The translations under genes were made by a program, and so were the position numbers. A DNA stretch of 64,000 bases from Elusimicrobia bacterium GWA2_51_34 (lineage in GTDB: Bacteria > Elusimicrobiota > Elusimicrobia > Elusimicrobiales > UBA9959). Of this stretch, positions 9,108 to 17,590 are shown piece after piece (position 1 is the stretch's first letter; each line of letters starts with the position of its first letter). The notes below the pieces were generated by a model that ran no database searches, had not been told where the DNA came from, and saw nothing but the letters and a program-made list of their open reading frames with translations. The stretch lies in contig MGTS01000012.1 in assembly GCA_001799565.1 (NCBI GenBank), positions 1 through 64,000 on the forward strand, written 5' to 3'.

Positions 9108-10012
9108 TTTCCTTTTTTGTAAGCCGCCAAAGCCATGCGCGCCGCCGCCGTCTGGGCTGTTACGCGCGGAGCGGTGAAAACCAGCTTTGCCGCGGATATT
9201 TCCCGCAATCTTTTTATAAGACCCTTTCTGAAAAACTTATTTTTCGTAAGGCCGCCCGCCAGCGCCACTTTTATTTTATTAGTCCGTGGCGTTTTTTTCA
9301 GGCTTTTTGCGATCAGCGCGGCCAGGCTGTTTTGCGCCTGTTCAACCAGCTTACGCTGCCAGCCCTCTTTTTTCTCCGCCGAAACCAGCAGAACCTTGGC
9401 GTAAGCGGCGGTTTGACCGTGGCTGAGACACTGGCCTGTCGCGGGCCTATGGCGCTGTCCGCGACTGAGACACTGGCCTGTCGCGGGCCTCTGGCGCTGT
9501 CCGCGACCGAGGCCTGTAACAGGCTTATTCAGCTTTTTCAGGTATTTCCGCCCCAGCCAGCGGCCTGAACCCGGATCTCCGTCCGCCGGATTATAACCGC
9601 CGGTTCGGATCAATTCGCCGGCGCTGCTCTTGTAAAATGTCACCGAGCCCGTGCCCGCTATCAGAAGCAGCCCCTCTTTTCCTCCGAAAGCGGCGAAATG
9701 GGCGGCCTCGGCATCGGAGATGACATCCACAAGATTAAAGCGTCCCCTGGCGGTTTTAAATAAAAAATCTCTTTTCCATTTTCTTGAAAATGCCCCCCTG
9801 GTGGCTATTATAAGCGGCAGATTAGTTTCAAGTTCCAGTTTTTTAAATTCTTTTTCAAGCCGTAACGCGAGCCGGCCCAGTTCCGTGGTAGGGAAACGCG
9901 CTCCGCGCAGTTCCCTACCCCTTGAGTCAACACAGGAAAGCCTTGTCCAGGTGCCGCCTCTGTCAACTCCCGCCGCCGCGGCTTCAGCGCTTTGTTTTTT
10001 CACAGTTTTCAC
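9104..10012 (-). CDS. BadF/BadG-type sugar kinase (N-acetylglucosamine-kinase-like) with repeat insertions
   Basis: ASKHA-fold ATPase, 302 residues, of the BadF/BadG/BcrA family that includes GlcNAc kinases. The phosphate-1 loop is GVDRGGTWTR near residue 16, the phosphate-2 loop is IAGTGSVTFY near 118, and an adenosine-type motif VALAGGLTKN lies near 250. About 30 residues of a 14-residue tandem repeat (GQRHRPATGQCLSR) interrupt the protein after about residue 160, where homologues have a plain helix. A second in-frame palindrome at 9890-9920 encodes residues near 32-41. Kinase activity on a sugar or amino sugar is inference; the insert may or may not be tolerated. Operon with the downstream phosphatase. 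Confidence 0.75.
   Translation of the reverse strand: MKTVKKQSAEAAAAGVDRGGTWTRLSCVDSRGRELRGARFPTTELGRLALRLEKEFKKLELETNLPLIIATRGAFSRKWKRDFLFKTARGRFNLVDVISDAEAAHFAAFGGKEGLLLIAGTGSVTFYKSSAGELIRTGGYNPADGDPGSGRWLGRKYLKKLNKPVTGLGRGQRQRPATGQCLSRGQRHRPATGQCLSHGQTAAYAKVLLVSAEKKEGWQRKLVEQAQNSLAALIAKSLKKTPRTNKIKVALAGGLTKNKFFRKGLIKRLREISAAKLVFTAPRVTAQTAAARMALAAYKKGK
9424..9520. repeat. 42-bp direct tandem repeat inside the kinase gene
   Basis: The unit starting TGAGACACTGGCCTGTCGCG occurs at 9424 and again at 9466, with a third partial copy before 9520. The period of 42 keeps the reading frame and gives a 14-residue protein repeat. It differs from the heptad families. Confidence 0.85.
9890..9920. repeat. 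in-frame hairpin in the kinase gene
   Basis: GTAGGGAAACGCG, a short loop, then CGCGCAGTTCCCTAC form a hairpin within the coding sequence near the N-terminus of the kinase. Confidence 0.55.
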
Positions 10013-10060
10013 CGTAATACTATGTATGCGGATAAGTTTATTGACCGGATAACGGGCTAA

Positions 10061-10576
10061 ATGATAGCATATAAATTCAGAAGCTTCGTAGCTGCTCCCT
10101 CTATGACAAAACAGCCGGATAGCGTGAATTTAGCCCTCTTGGTAAATCCGGAAAACGTATTCTTCCTTAAAGGCGATTTCTCAAGGGAAAGCGCCGTGGC
10201 TTTTTTAACAGAAAAAATTTATCCCCAGCTTGGAACCGTTATAACCGGCAAAATGCTTTCCCAGAAAGTGGCCGAGGTTGAACGTTCCAATCAGGTGCTT
10301 GAAACCGGCTTTTACATTCCGCACGCCAAGTTTACGGAAATTAACAGGTTTTATATCGCGCTTGGCCTTCTGCCCGCGGGTTTTAAGGACCCAAAATCAG
10401 GCCTTATTGTTAAGGCGGTCCTGCTGCTGCTTTCTCCGAATAAACCGGCTTTTTTCCAGAAACACCTCAATATGCTTTCAAAGCTTTCGCAGGTTTTTCA
10501 ACCGGTATTTATTGAAACCCTTCTCTCAAGCTCTTCGCCGGAAGCGGCCAGCGCCCTGCTTAGAAAAGCCGCCTGA
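10061..10576 (+). CDS. PTS sugar transporter subunit IIA (EIIA-2, fructose/mannitol/nitrogen type)
   Basis: 171 residues spanning one PTS EIIA type-2 domain. The motif TGFYIPHAK, with its phospho-accepting His near residue 87, matches the family's GxGxAIPH region. No IIB, IIC, HPr or EI gene is in the window, so it may be a regulatory IIA (PtsN-like) rather than part of a transporter. It is divergent from the kinase gene with only 48 nt between them. An alternative internal start MTKQPD at about residue 15 is possible. Confidence 0.8.
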   Translation: MIAYKFRSFVAAPSMTKQPDSVNLALLVNPENVFFLKGDFSRESAVAFLTEKIYPQLGTVITGKMLSQKVAEVERSNQVLETGFYIPHAKFTEINRFYIALGLLPAGFKDPKSGLIVKAVLLLLSPNKPAFFQKHLNMLSKLSQVFQPVFIETLLSSSSPEAASALLRKAA

Positions 10577-10580
10577 AAAC

Positions 10581-10735
10581 GCAGGGTACAGGGCAGAGGG
10601 ATATAAAAACAGGGGCTAGCGTATAGGGGATAGGGAAGGGGTGCGAAGCACAATTCAGTTATCAAGTTCCTTATTTCCTGTAACTCTACCCTATCCCCTC
10701 GCCCCTATACCCTTTCTTTCACCCGATACTCTGCT
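10581..10735. repeat. heptad inverted repeat, word AGGGGAT/CCCTATA
   Basis: The left arm (AGGGTACAGGGCAGAGGG to GTATAGGGGATAGGG) pairs with the right arm (CTACCCTATCCCCTCGCCCC). The centre AAGTTCCTTA is an apex variant. It fills the PTS IIA to permease gap. Confidence 0.8.
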
Positions 10736-10783
10736 GTTAATTCCCACCGCTGAAAAATATATAATCAATAAAGCGAAACTTTT

Positions 10784-12784
10784 ATGATTCTTAACAAACC
10801 CAAACAGATTTTTGTGCTGAGCACCGCTATGCTCAGCTTTATTTCTTTCTGGAAGGCCGCTTCCATAGTGCTTTGCGATTTCGGATCAAGCGCGTATTAT
10901 TCCGGCGGCATAGCCGCAAAGGCCTTTGGTCCCGCTTTTCCCTGGTACATAATGGGGGTTATGTTATTTGCCGGGCTCATGCTGGGGGTTTACACCGAAT
11001 CCTGCACGATGTTCGTGCGCGGCGGGGTTTATGTGGTGGTTAAAGAGGCAATGGGTAAGGTAATGGCCAAGCTTTCGGTATCCGCCCTTGTTTTTGATTA
11101 CACGCTGACCGGGCCTATAAGTTCGGTTACCGCCGGCCTTTACCTGGCCGGCCTGCTTGAAAATGTCCTGCCGCTGGTAAATATTAACTGGCAGATACCG
11201 TCAAGGTCTTTCGCGGTGTTTTTCGCCGTGTTGGTAACGGCTTATTTCTGGCGCGCAAATATCCGCGGAGTAGAGGAATCAGCGGATAATAATGTGCGGA
11301 TAATAAATTTTGTGGCCGTGATAGCTGTGGCGCTTATCATCTGGTCGGGAATCACTCTTTATATCAGAGGTTTTACCCTGCCCCCTTTTAAACTGGAATT
11401 CATGCCCAATGCGCTGGGCTGGACTGTAAATTTCCCCTGGCTTAAAACTGCGGGGCTTATCGGTATTATCATGGCTTTCGGCCATTCCATACTTGCTTTG
11501 AGCGGGCTAGAAACGCTTGCCCAGGTTTACCGGGAAATTGAAGACCCGAAGGTGCAAAACCTTAAAAAAACGGCAGTTGTGATCTTTATTTTCAGTATTC
11601 TGTTTACGGGCCTGCTTACTTTTATTTCAGCCCTTATAATACCCGGCGACCTTGTTGTAGGCAAGTACGCGGACAATTTGCTGAGCGGCCTGGCTCTTGA
11701 ACTTACAGGTCCTTACTGGGCACGCCTGTTTATGCAGATGGCCGTAGTTGTTTCCGGGGCCTTAATGCTGGTCGGCGCGGTAAATACGTCTTTTGTAGGT
11801 TCCAACGGGGTGCTTAACCGTGTGGCCGAAGATGGTATTTTGCATGACTGGTTCCGTCACCTGCACAAAAAATACGGGACCACTCACCGCCTTATAAACA
11901 TGATCGCTATCTCCCAGATACTCATTATATTTATCTCGCGCGGGGACGTTTTTTTGCTTGGGGAAGCTTATGCTTTCGGAGTGCTTTGGAGCCTAACTTT
12001 CAATACCCTTTCCATGATCATACTTCGTTTCAGGAAACTGGAGGAAAAACGCGAGTGGATCTTTCCGCTGAATATCAGAGTGGATAACACTTATGTTCCC
12101 ATAGGTCTTATGGCTGTATTAGTGATTTTGCTTGCCGCCACCGGCATGAACATGCTGACAAAAAAAGTAGCCACCATCGCCGGCGTGCTTTTTACCATGA
12201 CATTTTACGCCATTTTCCAGATATCCGAAAAAATGAACCAGAAAAAGGCACAGCTTTATGCGCCGGATGAGGATGCCGAAGAGAAGCTGAATATGCGCCG
12301 TGAGGCGGATATTAACACTATTATCCCGGAACTCAAAAAACCTCGGCGCGTGCTGATACCTGCCCGGAACCCCAATAATCTTCTGCATTTAAAGGCCGTG
12401 CTTGAAACCGTGGACGACGAAACTACTGATATAATAGTTCTGAGCGCCAAAATTACGCACGGCTTCGCCACCGGTTCTGAAACCATGGGCGAAGACGACA
12501 AAGAACTGTTCCGGGCCGTGGTGCTTATGGCCGAAAAATACGGCAAAACCGTAAAACCCATTTTCATGTTCTCCAATGACCCGTTCTATTCCATAGTGCA
12601 GATAGCCCAGGCCGCCGGTGTGGACGAGATAGTTATGGGCGTGTCCGGTTCCTTCGGGGCCGAGGCCCAGCTTGAGAAACTCGCCATGGCCTGGGGTATG
12701 CTGAAAAAATCAGAAGGCGCGGAGAAAATGGTTACCGCCAGAGTTGTATGGGAAGGACGGCAGATGAGTTATCAGTTAAGTTAG
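10784..12784 (+). CDS. APC-family amino acid permease with C-terminal USP-like domain
   Basis: 666-residue inner-membrane transporter. Residues about 10-480 contain roughly twelve hydrophobic segments with features of the APC superfamily: an early helix break near DFGSSAYYSGG and a long loop with GHSILALSGLETLAQVYRE. Residues about 510-666 are soluble and resemble a universal-stress-protein fold (RRVLIPARNPNNL, DETTDIIVLSAK, VDEIVMGVSGSFG). APC transporters with a USP-like tail are a known combination; nucleotide-linked gating is plausible but unproven. The substrate is unknown. It is flanked on both sides by heptad repeats. Confidence 0.85.
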   Translation: MILNKPKQIFVLSTAMLSFISFWKAASIVLCDFGSSAYYSGGIAAKAFGPAFPWYIMGVMLFAGLMLGVYTESCTMFVRGGVYVVVKEAMGKVMAKLSVSALVFDYTLTGPISSVTAGLYLAGLLENVLPLVNINWQIPSRSFAVFFAVLVTAYFWRANIRGVEESADNNVRIINFVAVIAVALIIWSGITLYIRGFTLPPFKLEFMPNALGWTVNFPWLKTAGLIGIIMAFGHSILALSGLETLAQVYREIEDPKVQNLKKTAVVIFIFSILFTGLLTFISALIIPGDLVVGKYADNLLSGLALELTGPYWARLFMQMAVVVSGALMLVGAVNTSFVGSNGVLNRVAEDGILHDWFRHLHKKYGTTHRLINMIAISQILIIFISRGDVFLLGEAYAFGVLWSLTFNTLSMIILRFRKLEEKREWIFPLNIRVDNTYVPIGLMAVLVILLAATGMNMLTKKVATIAGVLFTMTFYAIFQISEKMNQKKAQLYAPDEDAEEKLNMRREADINTIIPELKKPRRVLIPARNPNNLLHLKAVLETVDDETTDIIVLSAKITHGFATGSETMGEDDKELFRAVVLMAEKYGKTVKPIFMFSNDPFYSIVQIAQAAGVDEIVMGVSGSFGAEAQLEKLAMAWGMLKKSEGAEKMVTARVVWEGRQMSYQLS

Positions 12785-12785
12785 G

Positions 12786-12881
12786 AGCTGCTAGTCGGCT
12801 TGTAGGCTGGTATGCTTTCTGTGGAATTCCTAAATTAGGCCTACTAGCATACTAGCTGGCAATCTTCCCCGCCTACCAGCT
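12786..12881. repeat. heptad inverted repeat, word GGCTAGT/GCCTACT
   Basis: Left units (GCTAGTC GGCTTGT AGGCTGG TATGCTT) face right units (AGGCCTA CTAGCAT ACTAGCT) across the apex-like TGGAATTCCTA. A third block, CCGCCTACCAGC, stands just before the def ribosome site. The same word is used at 21093-21152. Confidence 0.8.
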
Positions 12882-12897
12882 TTAATGAGGAGTTTTT

Positions 12898-13455
12898 ATG
12901 TCAATACTACGAATCTGTAAATACGGTGAGAAAATACTTGAAAAGAAAACGCGGAAGGTGGACTTCGCCAAATTGAAAAGTGAACTGCCTTCTTTGCTTG
13001 CGGACATGTTTGAAACCATGGACGCGGTAAAAGGTCAGGGGCTTGCCGCCAATCAGGTCGGCCTTGATTTGCGTCTCTCGGTGATAAAAATCAGGAAAGA
13101 AAACGACGAAGATCTGAGAATAATAGTGATCAACCCTGAAATAGTGGAAAGCTCCGGGTCTCTTCATAAAGAGGAGGGCTGTCTTTCCTTTCCCGGTCTT
13201 TTTGCCAAGGTAAAGCGTTTTTCAAAGGTTAAAGTAAGGGCCTATAATGAAAAGGGCCTTCCCATAGAAATAAACGCTGAAGGGCTTTTTGCGCGGGCTC
13301 TACAGCATGAAATTGACCATTTAGACGGTATGCTCTTTATAAACCGTCTTCCTTTTACCACGCGTCTGAGGTTAAAACCAGTGCTCTTCAGACTGAAGAA
13401 ACAATGGAAAAAAATTGACGAAAGCAAGCTAAAGCCGGTAACCGGTAACCAGTAA
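12898..13455 (+). CDS. def: peptide deformylase
   Basis: Removes the formyl group from nascent N-terminal Met; cytoplasmic metalloenzyme. The three family motifs are present: GLAANQVGLD (near residue 48), EEGCLSFPG with the metal Cys (near 93), and LQHEIDHLDG with the HExxH metal site (near 135). 185 residues, normal length. TGAGGAG lies upstream of ATG 12898. The last residues (KPVTGNQ) are encoded by the start of a heptad tract, so the stop codon sits inside a repeat. It is followed by fmt, the standard functional pair. Confidence 0.95.
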   Translation: MSILRICKYGEKILEKKTRKVDFAKLKSELPSLLADMFETMDAVKGQGLAANQVGLDLRLSVIKIRKENDEDLRIIVINPEIVESSGSLHKEEGCLSFPGLFAKVKRFSKVKVRAYNEKGLPIEINAEGLFARALQHEIDHLDGMLFINRLPFTTRLRLKPVLFRLKKQWKKIDESKLKPVTGNQ

Positions 13456-13553
13456 CCGGTAGCCAGTAAGCAGTATTAAGGTATTCGTTACTACAACCGT
13501 CAGTTGCCCGTTTTTTACCGGTTACTGACCACCGGTTACCGGTTACTTGCTGT
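13435..13553. repeat. heptad inverted repeat, word GGTAACC/AGTAACC
   Basis: Left units GGTAACC GGTAACC AGTAACC GGTAGCC AGTAAGC pair with the right arm ACCGGTTACTGACCACCGGTT. It starts before the def stop codon and ends a few bases before the fmt ATG. Confidence 0.85.
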
Positions 13554-13559
13554 TAGACT

Positions 13560-14567
13560 ATGTCCAAGTTAAAAATTGTTTTTCTCGGCACTCCCGCCAT
13601 CGCCTGCGGCTTTCTGAAGGACCTCCACACGTCCGGCCATGAGGTTTTGGGCGTTATTTCCCAGCCTGATAAAGCTAAAGGCCGCGGGCTTAATATATGC
13701 TGCCCGCCGGTTAAAAACGAAGCCGACAGGCTTTGTCTTGAAACCTGCCAGCCGGCCTCGGGAGCGGAGCTTAAGGAGACGCTTGTGCGTCTTAAACCGG
13801 ATTTATGCGTGGTGGTGGCTTACGGGCGTCTTATCAAAGAAGACGCGCTTCGCGTGCCAGGCCTGGGCTTTGTGAATGTTCATTTCTCCCTGCTGCCGCG
13901 ATACAGGGGCGCCGCTCCGGTTCAGTGGGCGCTTATAAACGGCGAAACCCGTACAGGGGTTACGGTTTTCTGGCTGGATAAGGGGCTTGACACCGGCCCT
14001 GTCTGCGCCTCAAGCGAGGTTCCCATTGAGCCGCGCGATGACGCCCGAAGTCTTTTCGCGAAGCTTGAATTCAAGGGCGTGGCTTTGTTGCGGGAAGCGC
14101 TTGACGATATCGCCCGCGGAAAAATAATAAAAAAGCCGCAGACAGGTTCGGCGTCCTGCGCCCCCCGTCTTACCCTGGCAGATTCCTGGCTTGATTTTTC
14201 ACTCAGCGCAAAAATAAATTATGACAAAATCCGGGGACTTTCAGACGGGCCCAGGGCTAGATTCCTTATTGGCGCGGGAGCAAAGCGTGTGGCGGTGCAG
14301 GTGCTTAAAGCAACGCTTGCGCCAGAGCCAGCCGCGCCGCTGCCGCACGCCGCTAACGGCTGTGTTTGCGCCATTGAAAGAGGAAAGGGTTTTTTTATAA
14401 AATGTAGCGGCTCAAGCCTGCTTATTGAAGAAGTTCAGCCGGAGGGTAAGAAGCCGCAGAAAGCGTATGATTTTTTAAACGGTTTAAGGCTTAAGCCCGG
14501 AGACGCGCTGGCAATATTAGGGAACAAAGGTACAGAGGCGCAAAGTGACAAAGGGTCAAAGTTATAA
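13560..14567 (+). CDS. fmt: methionyl-tRNA formyltransferase
   Basis: Formylates Met-tRNA(fMet) using 10-formyl-THF. 335 residues. The N-terminal Rossmann start KIVFLGTPAIACG, the catalytic-domain signature SLLPRYRGAAPVQWAL (near residue 110) and the C-terminal OB-like domain (about 205-320) are intact. No clear Shine-Dalgarno precedes ATG 13560; the upstream bases belong to a heptad tract. The C-terminal tail (GTEAQSDKGSKL) is likewise encoded by the next tract. Confidence 0.95.
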   Translation: MSKLKIVFLGTPAIACGFLKDLHTSGHEVLGVISQPDKAKGRGLNICCPPVKNEADRLCLETCQPASGAELKETLVRLKPDLCVVVAYGRLIKEDALRVPGLGFVNVHFSLLPRYRGAAPVQWALINGETRTGVTVFWLDKGLDTGPVCASSEVPIEPRDDARSLFAKLEFKGVALLREALDDIARGKIIKKPQTGSASCAPRLTLADSWLDFSLSAKINYDKIRGLSDGPRARFLIGAGAKRVAVQVLKATLAPEPAAPLPHAANGCVCAIERGKGFFIKCSGSSLLIEEVQPEGKKPQKAYDFLNGLRLKPGDALAILGNKGTEAQSDKGSKL

Positions 14568-14618
14568 GGAGCTCCTTCACTTTGTGCCTATGTGCCTTTG
14601 AACCTGTGTCACTTTCCA
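14528..14618. repeat. heptad inverted repeat, word CAAAGTG/CTTTGTG, perfect apex
   Basis: The left arm (CAAAGTGACAAAGGGTCAAAG) pairs with the right arm (CTTTGTGCCTATGTGCCTTTG). Between them is TAAGGAGCTCCTTC, a clean copy of the apex palindrome. The fmt stop codon lies in the left arm. Confidence 0.85.
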
Positions 14619-14643
14619 TCGCCTTTTTTTGCAAGGAGACACC

Positions 14644-15720
14644 GTGGGATTAAAAGATTTTTTTGCCGCCAATTCGTCCTCCTTCGCCAAGGCTTCGGAG
14701 GGACATGGTCCTGCGAAGCTGTTGTCTAGCGAAGCAGACCCGTCCGAAGACGCAAAAGAACGTATTGTCAGTCTGGGTTTTGTCGCCAGAGTGGCAGGGG
14801 TAGGTCTCGCTCTTTTCTTTTTAACGTATTTCCTGTTTTCCTGGACTATGGAAACTGTCATACACAGCAGGAAGGAAGTTATTGTTCCCGACATAAGCGG
14901 AAAGTCCGCGTCAAACGCCCTTCAGCTTCTCAGCGAAAATAACCTGGCTCTAAGGATAGGCGGATATGAATTCAACGATTCCGTGCCTATAGGCACGGTT
15001 TTGCGCCAGATTCCCTCCTCCGGCACGGCTGTGCGCGAGGGGAAAATTGTAAAGGTTGTTTTCAGCCAGGGCGGGGAATCCGTTTTTATCCCCACGCTTA
15101 TAGGCCTGCCGCTCAGGAACGCCGAGCTTCTTTTGCGCCAGCGCTCGCTGCTGCTCGGCGAGGTTACAGAGTCTTATTCTCTGAAGGCGGAAAAGGGTAT
15201 TGTGCTTTCCCAGGACCCGAAGTCCGATTCCAGCGTTACTAAAAATACCATGGTGCAGGCGGTGGTATCCGCCGGCGCTCCTCCGGCCGGCATAATTATT
15301 ATGCCGGATTTCCGGCAGAAAAAAACCGAAGACGCGTATCAATGGGCGTCTGAAATGAAGATCACTTTCAGCCTGGTTGAAGACGAAAGTTCGCTTTTTC
15401 CTTCAGGCACGGTCATAGACCAGTCGCCCTCTCCCGACACCGTGGTTTCTTCGGATTCAAAAGTTTCTCTTACTGTAAGCGCGAGGAAGGGGCAGGGCGC
15501 CAAGGCCGCGGGCGAGTTCCGCGTGCATTATGAGGTCTCCCAAAGCGGTTCTCAGCGCCACATCCGCATTGTGGCGCTAAACCACGGCGGGGAGCGGGAA
15601 ATTTTTAACGGCTTGCGGGATCCGGGCTCAAAAATTGACCTGGCCGTGCCGCTCGCCGGCGCGGAAAAAATCAGGATTTTTGTGAACGGCATTCTGGTTG
15701 AAGAGCGCCCGGTGCAATGA
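14644..15720 (+). CDS. membrane-anchored PASTA-domain protein
   Basis: 358 residues from GTG 14644, chosen because AAGGAG lies six bases upstream. One hydrophobic segment (about residues 48-70, VGLALFFLTYFLF) is followed by three PASTA repeats (about 85-150, 155-218, 222-285: VIVPDISGKSA, VFIPTLIGLP, IIMPDFRQKK) and a beta-rich tail. PASTA domains bind peptidoglycan or muropeptides, usually on Ser/Thr kinases or PBPs. Here no kinase or transpeptidase domain is attached, so a cell-wall sensing or scaffolding role is inference. Residues about 11-40 come from a palindromic CCTTCGCCAAGGCTTCGGAGG-type insert. It overlaps rpe by 4 nt. Confidence 0.85.
   Translation: MGLKDFFAANSSSFAKASEGHGPAKLLSSEADPSEDAKERIVSLGFVARVAGVGLALFFLTYFLFSWTMETVIHSRKEVIVPDISGKSASNALQLLSENNLALRIGGYEFNDSVPIGTVLRQIPSSGTAVREGKIVKVVFSQGGESVFIPTLIGLPLRNAELLLRQRSLLLGEVTESYSLKAEKGIVLSQDPKSDSSVTKNTMVQAVVSAGAPPAGIIIMPDFRQKKTEDAYQWASEMKITFSLVEDESSLFPSGTVIDQSPSPDTVVSSDSKVSLTVSARKGQGAKAAGEFRVHYEVSQSGSQRHIRIVALNHGGEREIFNGLRDPGSKIDLAVPLAGAEKIRIFVNGILVEERPVQ
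14676..14704. repeat. in-frame palindromic insert in the PASTA gene
   Basis: GTCCTCC and GGAGGGAC bracket a TTCGCCAAGGCTTCG core. Related CGAAG units continue to about 14765. The stretch encodes a low-complexity N-terminal segment before the membrane helix. Confidence 0.6.
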
Positions 15721-16436
15721 CGAAACCCTTAATTCCTTGTCCGTCCGGGGAGATCGCCCTGGTGCCTTCGGTTCTTTCGGCCGATTTTTCCTGCCTCAGG
15801 CGCAGTCTTAAAAAAATAGAGGCCGCGGCGGATTGGGTGCAGGTGGATGTTATGGACGGGCATTTCGTGCCCAACCTCAGTTTCGGTCCGGGAGTGGCCA
15901 GGGCCGTGGCCGGGGCCACCATCCTTCCGGTTGACGCGCACTTAATGGTGGAGCGTCCCCTTGAGTTTGTTGACGCTTTTGCCGCTTCCGGCGCCCGGCT
16001 TATCACGGTGCACGCCGAGGCCAAAGACAGCCTGCTTTGCCTCAGGCGGATAAAGCGCCTGGGGATAGCCGCCGGAGCGGCTATCAGGCCTAAAACGCCT
16101 TTTAAAAGCGCGGAAGCTTTTCTCAGAGAGGCGGACCTTATCCTCATTATGACAGTGGAGCCGGGTTTTGGCGGCCAGCGCTTTCTGCATGCAATGATTG
16201 AAAAAATTTCCGTGGCCAGGCGCGCCATAAACGCTTCAGGGCGAAAGATCTGGCTGCAGGTCGACGGCGGAATAAACGCCAGCACAGCCGAACTCGCGGT
16301 TAAAGCCGGGGCTGACTCGCTTGTAATGGGCAGCGCGGTATTCGGCGCTTGCGACCCGGCCGTATTTTTGAGGAATTTGCGTTTGAAATTATCAGGTCGC
16401 GGCACAGGGAGGCGTATATGGCAAAAAAAGTTTTAA
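15717..16436 (+). CDS. rpe: ribulose-phosphate 3-epimerase
   Basis: Interconverts ribulose-5-P and xylulose-5-P in the pentose phosphate pathway. 239 residues, TIM barrel. Signature stretches are PSVLSADFSCL, VQVDVMDGHFVPN with metal-binding and catalytic Asp, DAHLMVERP, MTVEPGFGGQ and the phosphate-binding DGGIN with GADSLVMGSAVF. ATGA overlap with the PASTA gene, and a 19-nt overlap with the following response regulator, place it in the middle of an operon. Confidence 0.95.
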   Translation: MTKPLIPCPSGEIALVPSVLSADFSCLRRSLKKIEAAADWVQVDVMDGHFVPNLSFGPGVARAVAGATILPVDAHLMVERPLEFVDAFAASGARLITVHAEAKDSLLCLRRIKRLGIAAGAAIRPKTPFKSAEAFLREADLILIMTVEPGFGGQRFLHAMIEKISVARRAINASGRKIWLQVDGGINASTAELAVKAGADSLVMGSAVFGACDPAVFLRNLRLKLSGRGTGRRIWQKKF

Positions 16437-16789
16437 TAGTTGAGGATGAGGACCTTATAGCCAAGGTGCTCTCCATACGGCTTGAAAACAGCGGCTATCA
16501 GGTGTCTATCGCATACGACGGGGAAGAAGGGCTGGAACAGGCAAAAAAAGAAAAGCCGGATCTTATGCTTTTGGATATCGGCCTGCCGCGCATAGACGGC
16601 AACACGCTCTGTGAACTTATAAAAACCGATCCCGCGACCAAAGGGATAAAAATAATAATGCTCACCGGCAAAAGACTTGTGGGAGACATGGAAAACGCTT
16701 TTTCCGCGGGCGCCGATATTTATGTCAACAAGCCTTACGACTGGACCCGGCTGCAGGTTCATATACAAGCCCTTATCGGCAACCCGTAG
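16418..16789 (+). CDS. single-domain response regulator (REC)
   Basis: 123 residues consisting of one receiver domain: acidic pocket VEDED, phospho-acceptor Asp in LMLLDIGLP (near residue 53), Thr in IMLTGK and Lys in YVNKPYDW. There is no output domain. ATG 16418 is preceded by GGGAGG and overlaps the rpe end. No kinase is adjacent, so its partner is encoded elsewhere; its job in this metabolic and translation cluster is unknown. Confidence 0.9.
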   Translation: MAKKVLIVEDEDLIAKVLSIRLENSGYQVSIAYDGEEGLEQAKKEKPDLMLLDIGLPRIDGNTLCELIKTDPATKGIKIIMLTGKRLVGDMENAFSAGADIYVNKPYDWTRLQVHIQALIGNP

Positions 16790-16854
16790 AAAAACCCTTT
16801 CTTTTTCCCCCGCGGTTAATACCGCCGCCTGCCGAGTGCAATTGAAGCCGGAAA

Positions 16855-16868
16855 TATAATATAATAAT
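16855..16868 (+). promoter_or_regulatory. possible -10 region upstream of rpsP
   Basis: Two overlapping TATAAT hexamers at 16855-16860 and 16860-16865 stand about 105 nt before rpsP. No good -35 at 17 nt is visible, so this is only a candidate. The leader between it and rpsP contains a GGCGGCTTTGAAGCTGCC hairpin. Confidence 0.3.
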
Positions 16869-16970
16869 GCTGTCGGGCTCTGTTATTGGCGGCTTTGAAG
16901 CTGCCAGGGTGGTTACGCCGTTTTTTGCCGCAGTTGAGCCCAGCTCTTTTTGTGAGTAAGGAGGAAAAGT

Positions 16971-17249
16971 ATGGCAGTAGTTCTAAGGCTTCAAAGAATA
17001 GGGAAAAGAACGCAGCCCCATTACAGGATGGTGGCCATTGAAAAAACCAGAGGGCCGCACGGCGAACCCTTGGAAGTTGTCGGCCATTATAATCCCAAGG
17101 CGGAAAAAGACGCCCAGAAAGTTACCATCAACATCGAAAAATACGAGGGCTGGATAAAGAACGGAGCCAAAGCTTCCCAAACTGTGGATTCCCTGTTTGA
17201 CAAGGCCAAAAAGGCCGCGAAGACCGTTACCGCTCCCGTACAGAAATAA
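16971..17249 (+). CDS. rpsP: 30S ribosomal protein S16
   Basis: 92 residues. The family's N-terminal signature (VVLRLQRIGKRTQPHYRMVA) and GEPLEVVGHYNP are present. A strong AAGGAGG ribosome site precedes ATG 16971. First gene of the conserved rpsP-khpA-(rimM)-trmD-rplS order; here the rimM gene normally found between khpA and trmD is absent. The C-terminal tail is Lys/Ala-rich as in many S16 proteins. Confidence 0.97.
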   Translation: MAVVLRLQRIGKRTQPHYRMVAIEKTRGPHGEPLEVVGHYNPKAEKDAQKVTINIEKYEGWIKNGAKASQTVDSLFDKAKKAAKTVTAPVQK

Positions 17250-17361
17250 GGGAAACCGGGTTACGGTGGTTTTCCCCCCTTAGCCGCGGACAGTCTGCCT
17301 AAGGCGATGCGGGGCAGGCCAGTGTCACAATCTCTTTGGGAAAGGATGGAGGATGCTTTTT

Positions 17362-17589
17362 ATGAAAGAAGCTTTAATGTACATAGTAAACGCTCTTGTC
17401 AATGAGCCCCAGCTGGTGAAAATAGCTTCGTCCGAAGACGGTAATGTTCTGCGTTTCAGGCTGTCCGTGTCCCCGGCCGACAGGGGCAAGCTGATAGGTA
17501 AAGAAGGCCGGGTGATAAAGTCTGTAAGAACGCTTATACAGTCGGTAGCCGCCGCGCAGAATAAGAAAGTTTTTGTGGATGTGGTGTAA
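17362..17589 (+). CDS. khpA: KH-domain RNA-binding protein KhpA
   Basis: Small KH protein of 75 residues; the GxxG RNA-binding loop reads LIGKEGRVIK near residue 44. KhpA proteins bind RNA broadly, often with KhpB, and sit between rpsP and rimM/trmD in many bacteria, as here. I chose ATG 17362 rather than 17353 because GATGGAGG at 17346-17352 gives normal spacing only to the second ATG. Confidence 0.9.
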   Translation: MKEALMYIVNALVNEPQLVKIASSEDGNVLRFRLSVSPADRGKLIGKEGRVIKSVRTLIQSVAAAQNKKVFVDVV

Positions 17590-17590
17590 G

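Noticed and set aside
15671-16405. 244-codon minus-strand frame over rpe
   Set aside because: Shadow of rpe, whose catalytic motifs are intact on the plus strand.
16855-16868. Strong promoter for rpsP
   Set aside because: Good -10 hexamers but no acceptable -35, so it was kept only as a weak candidate.
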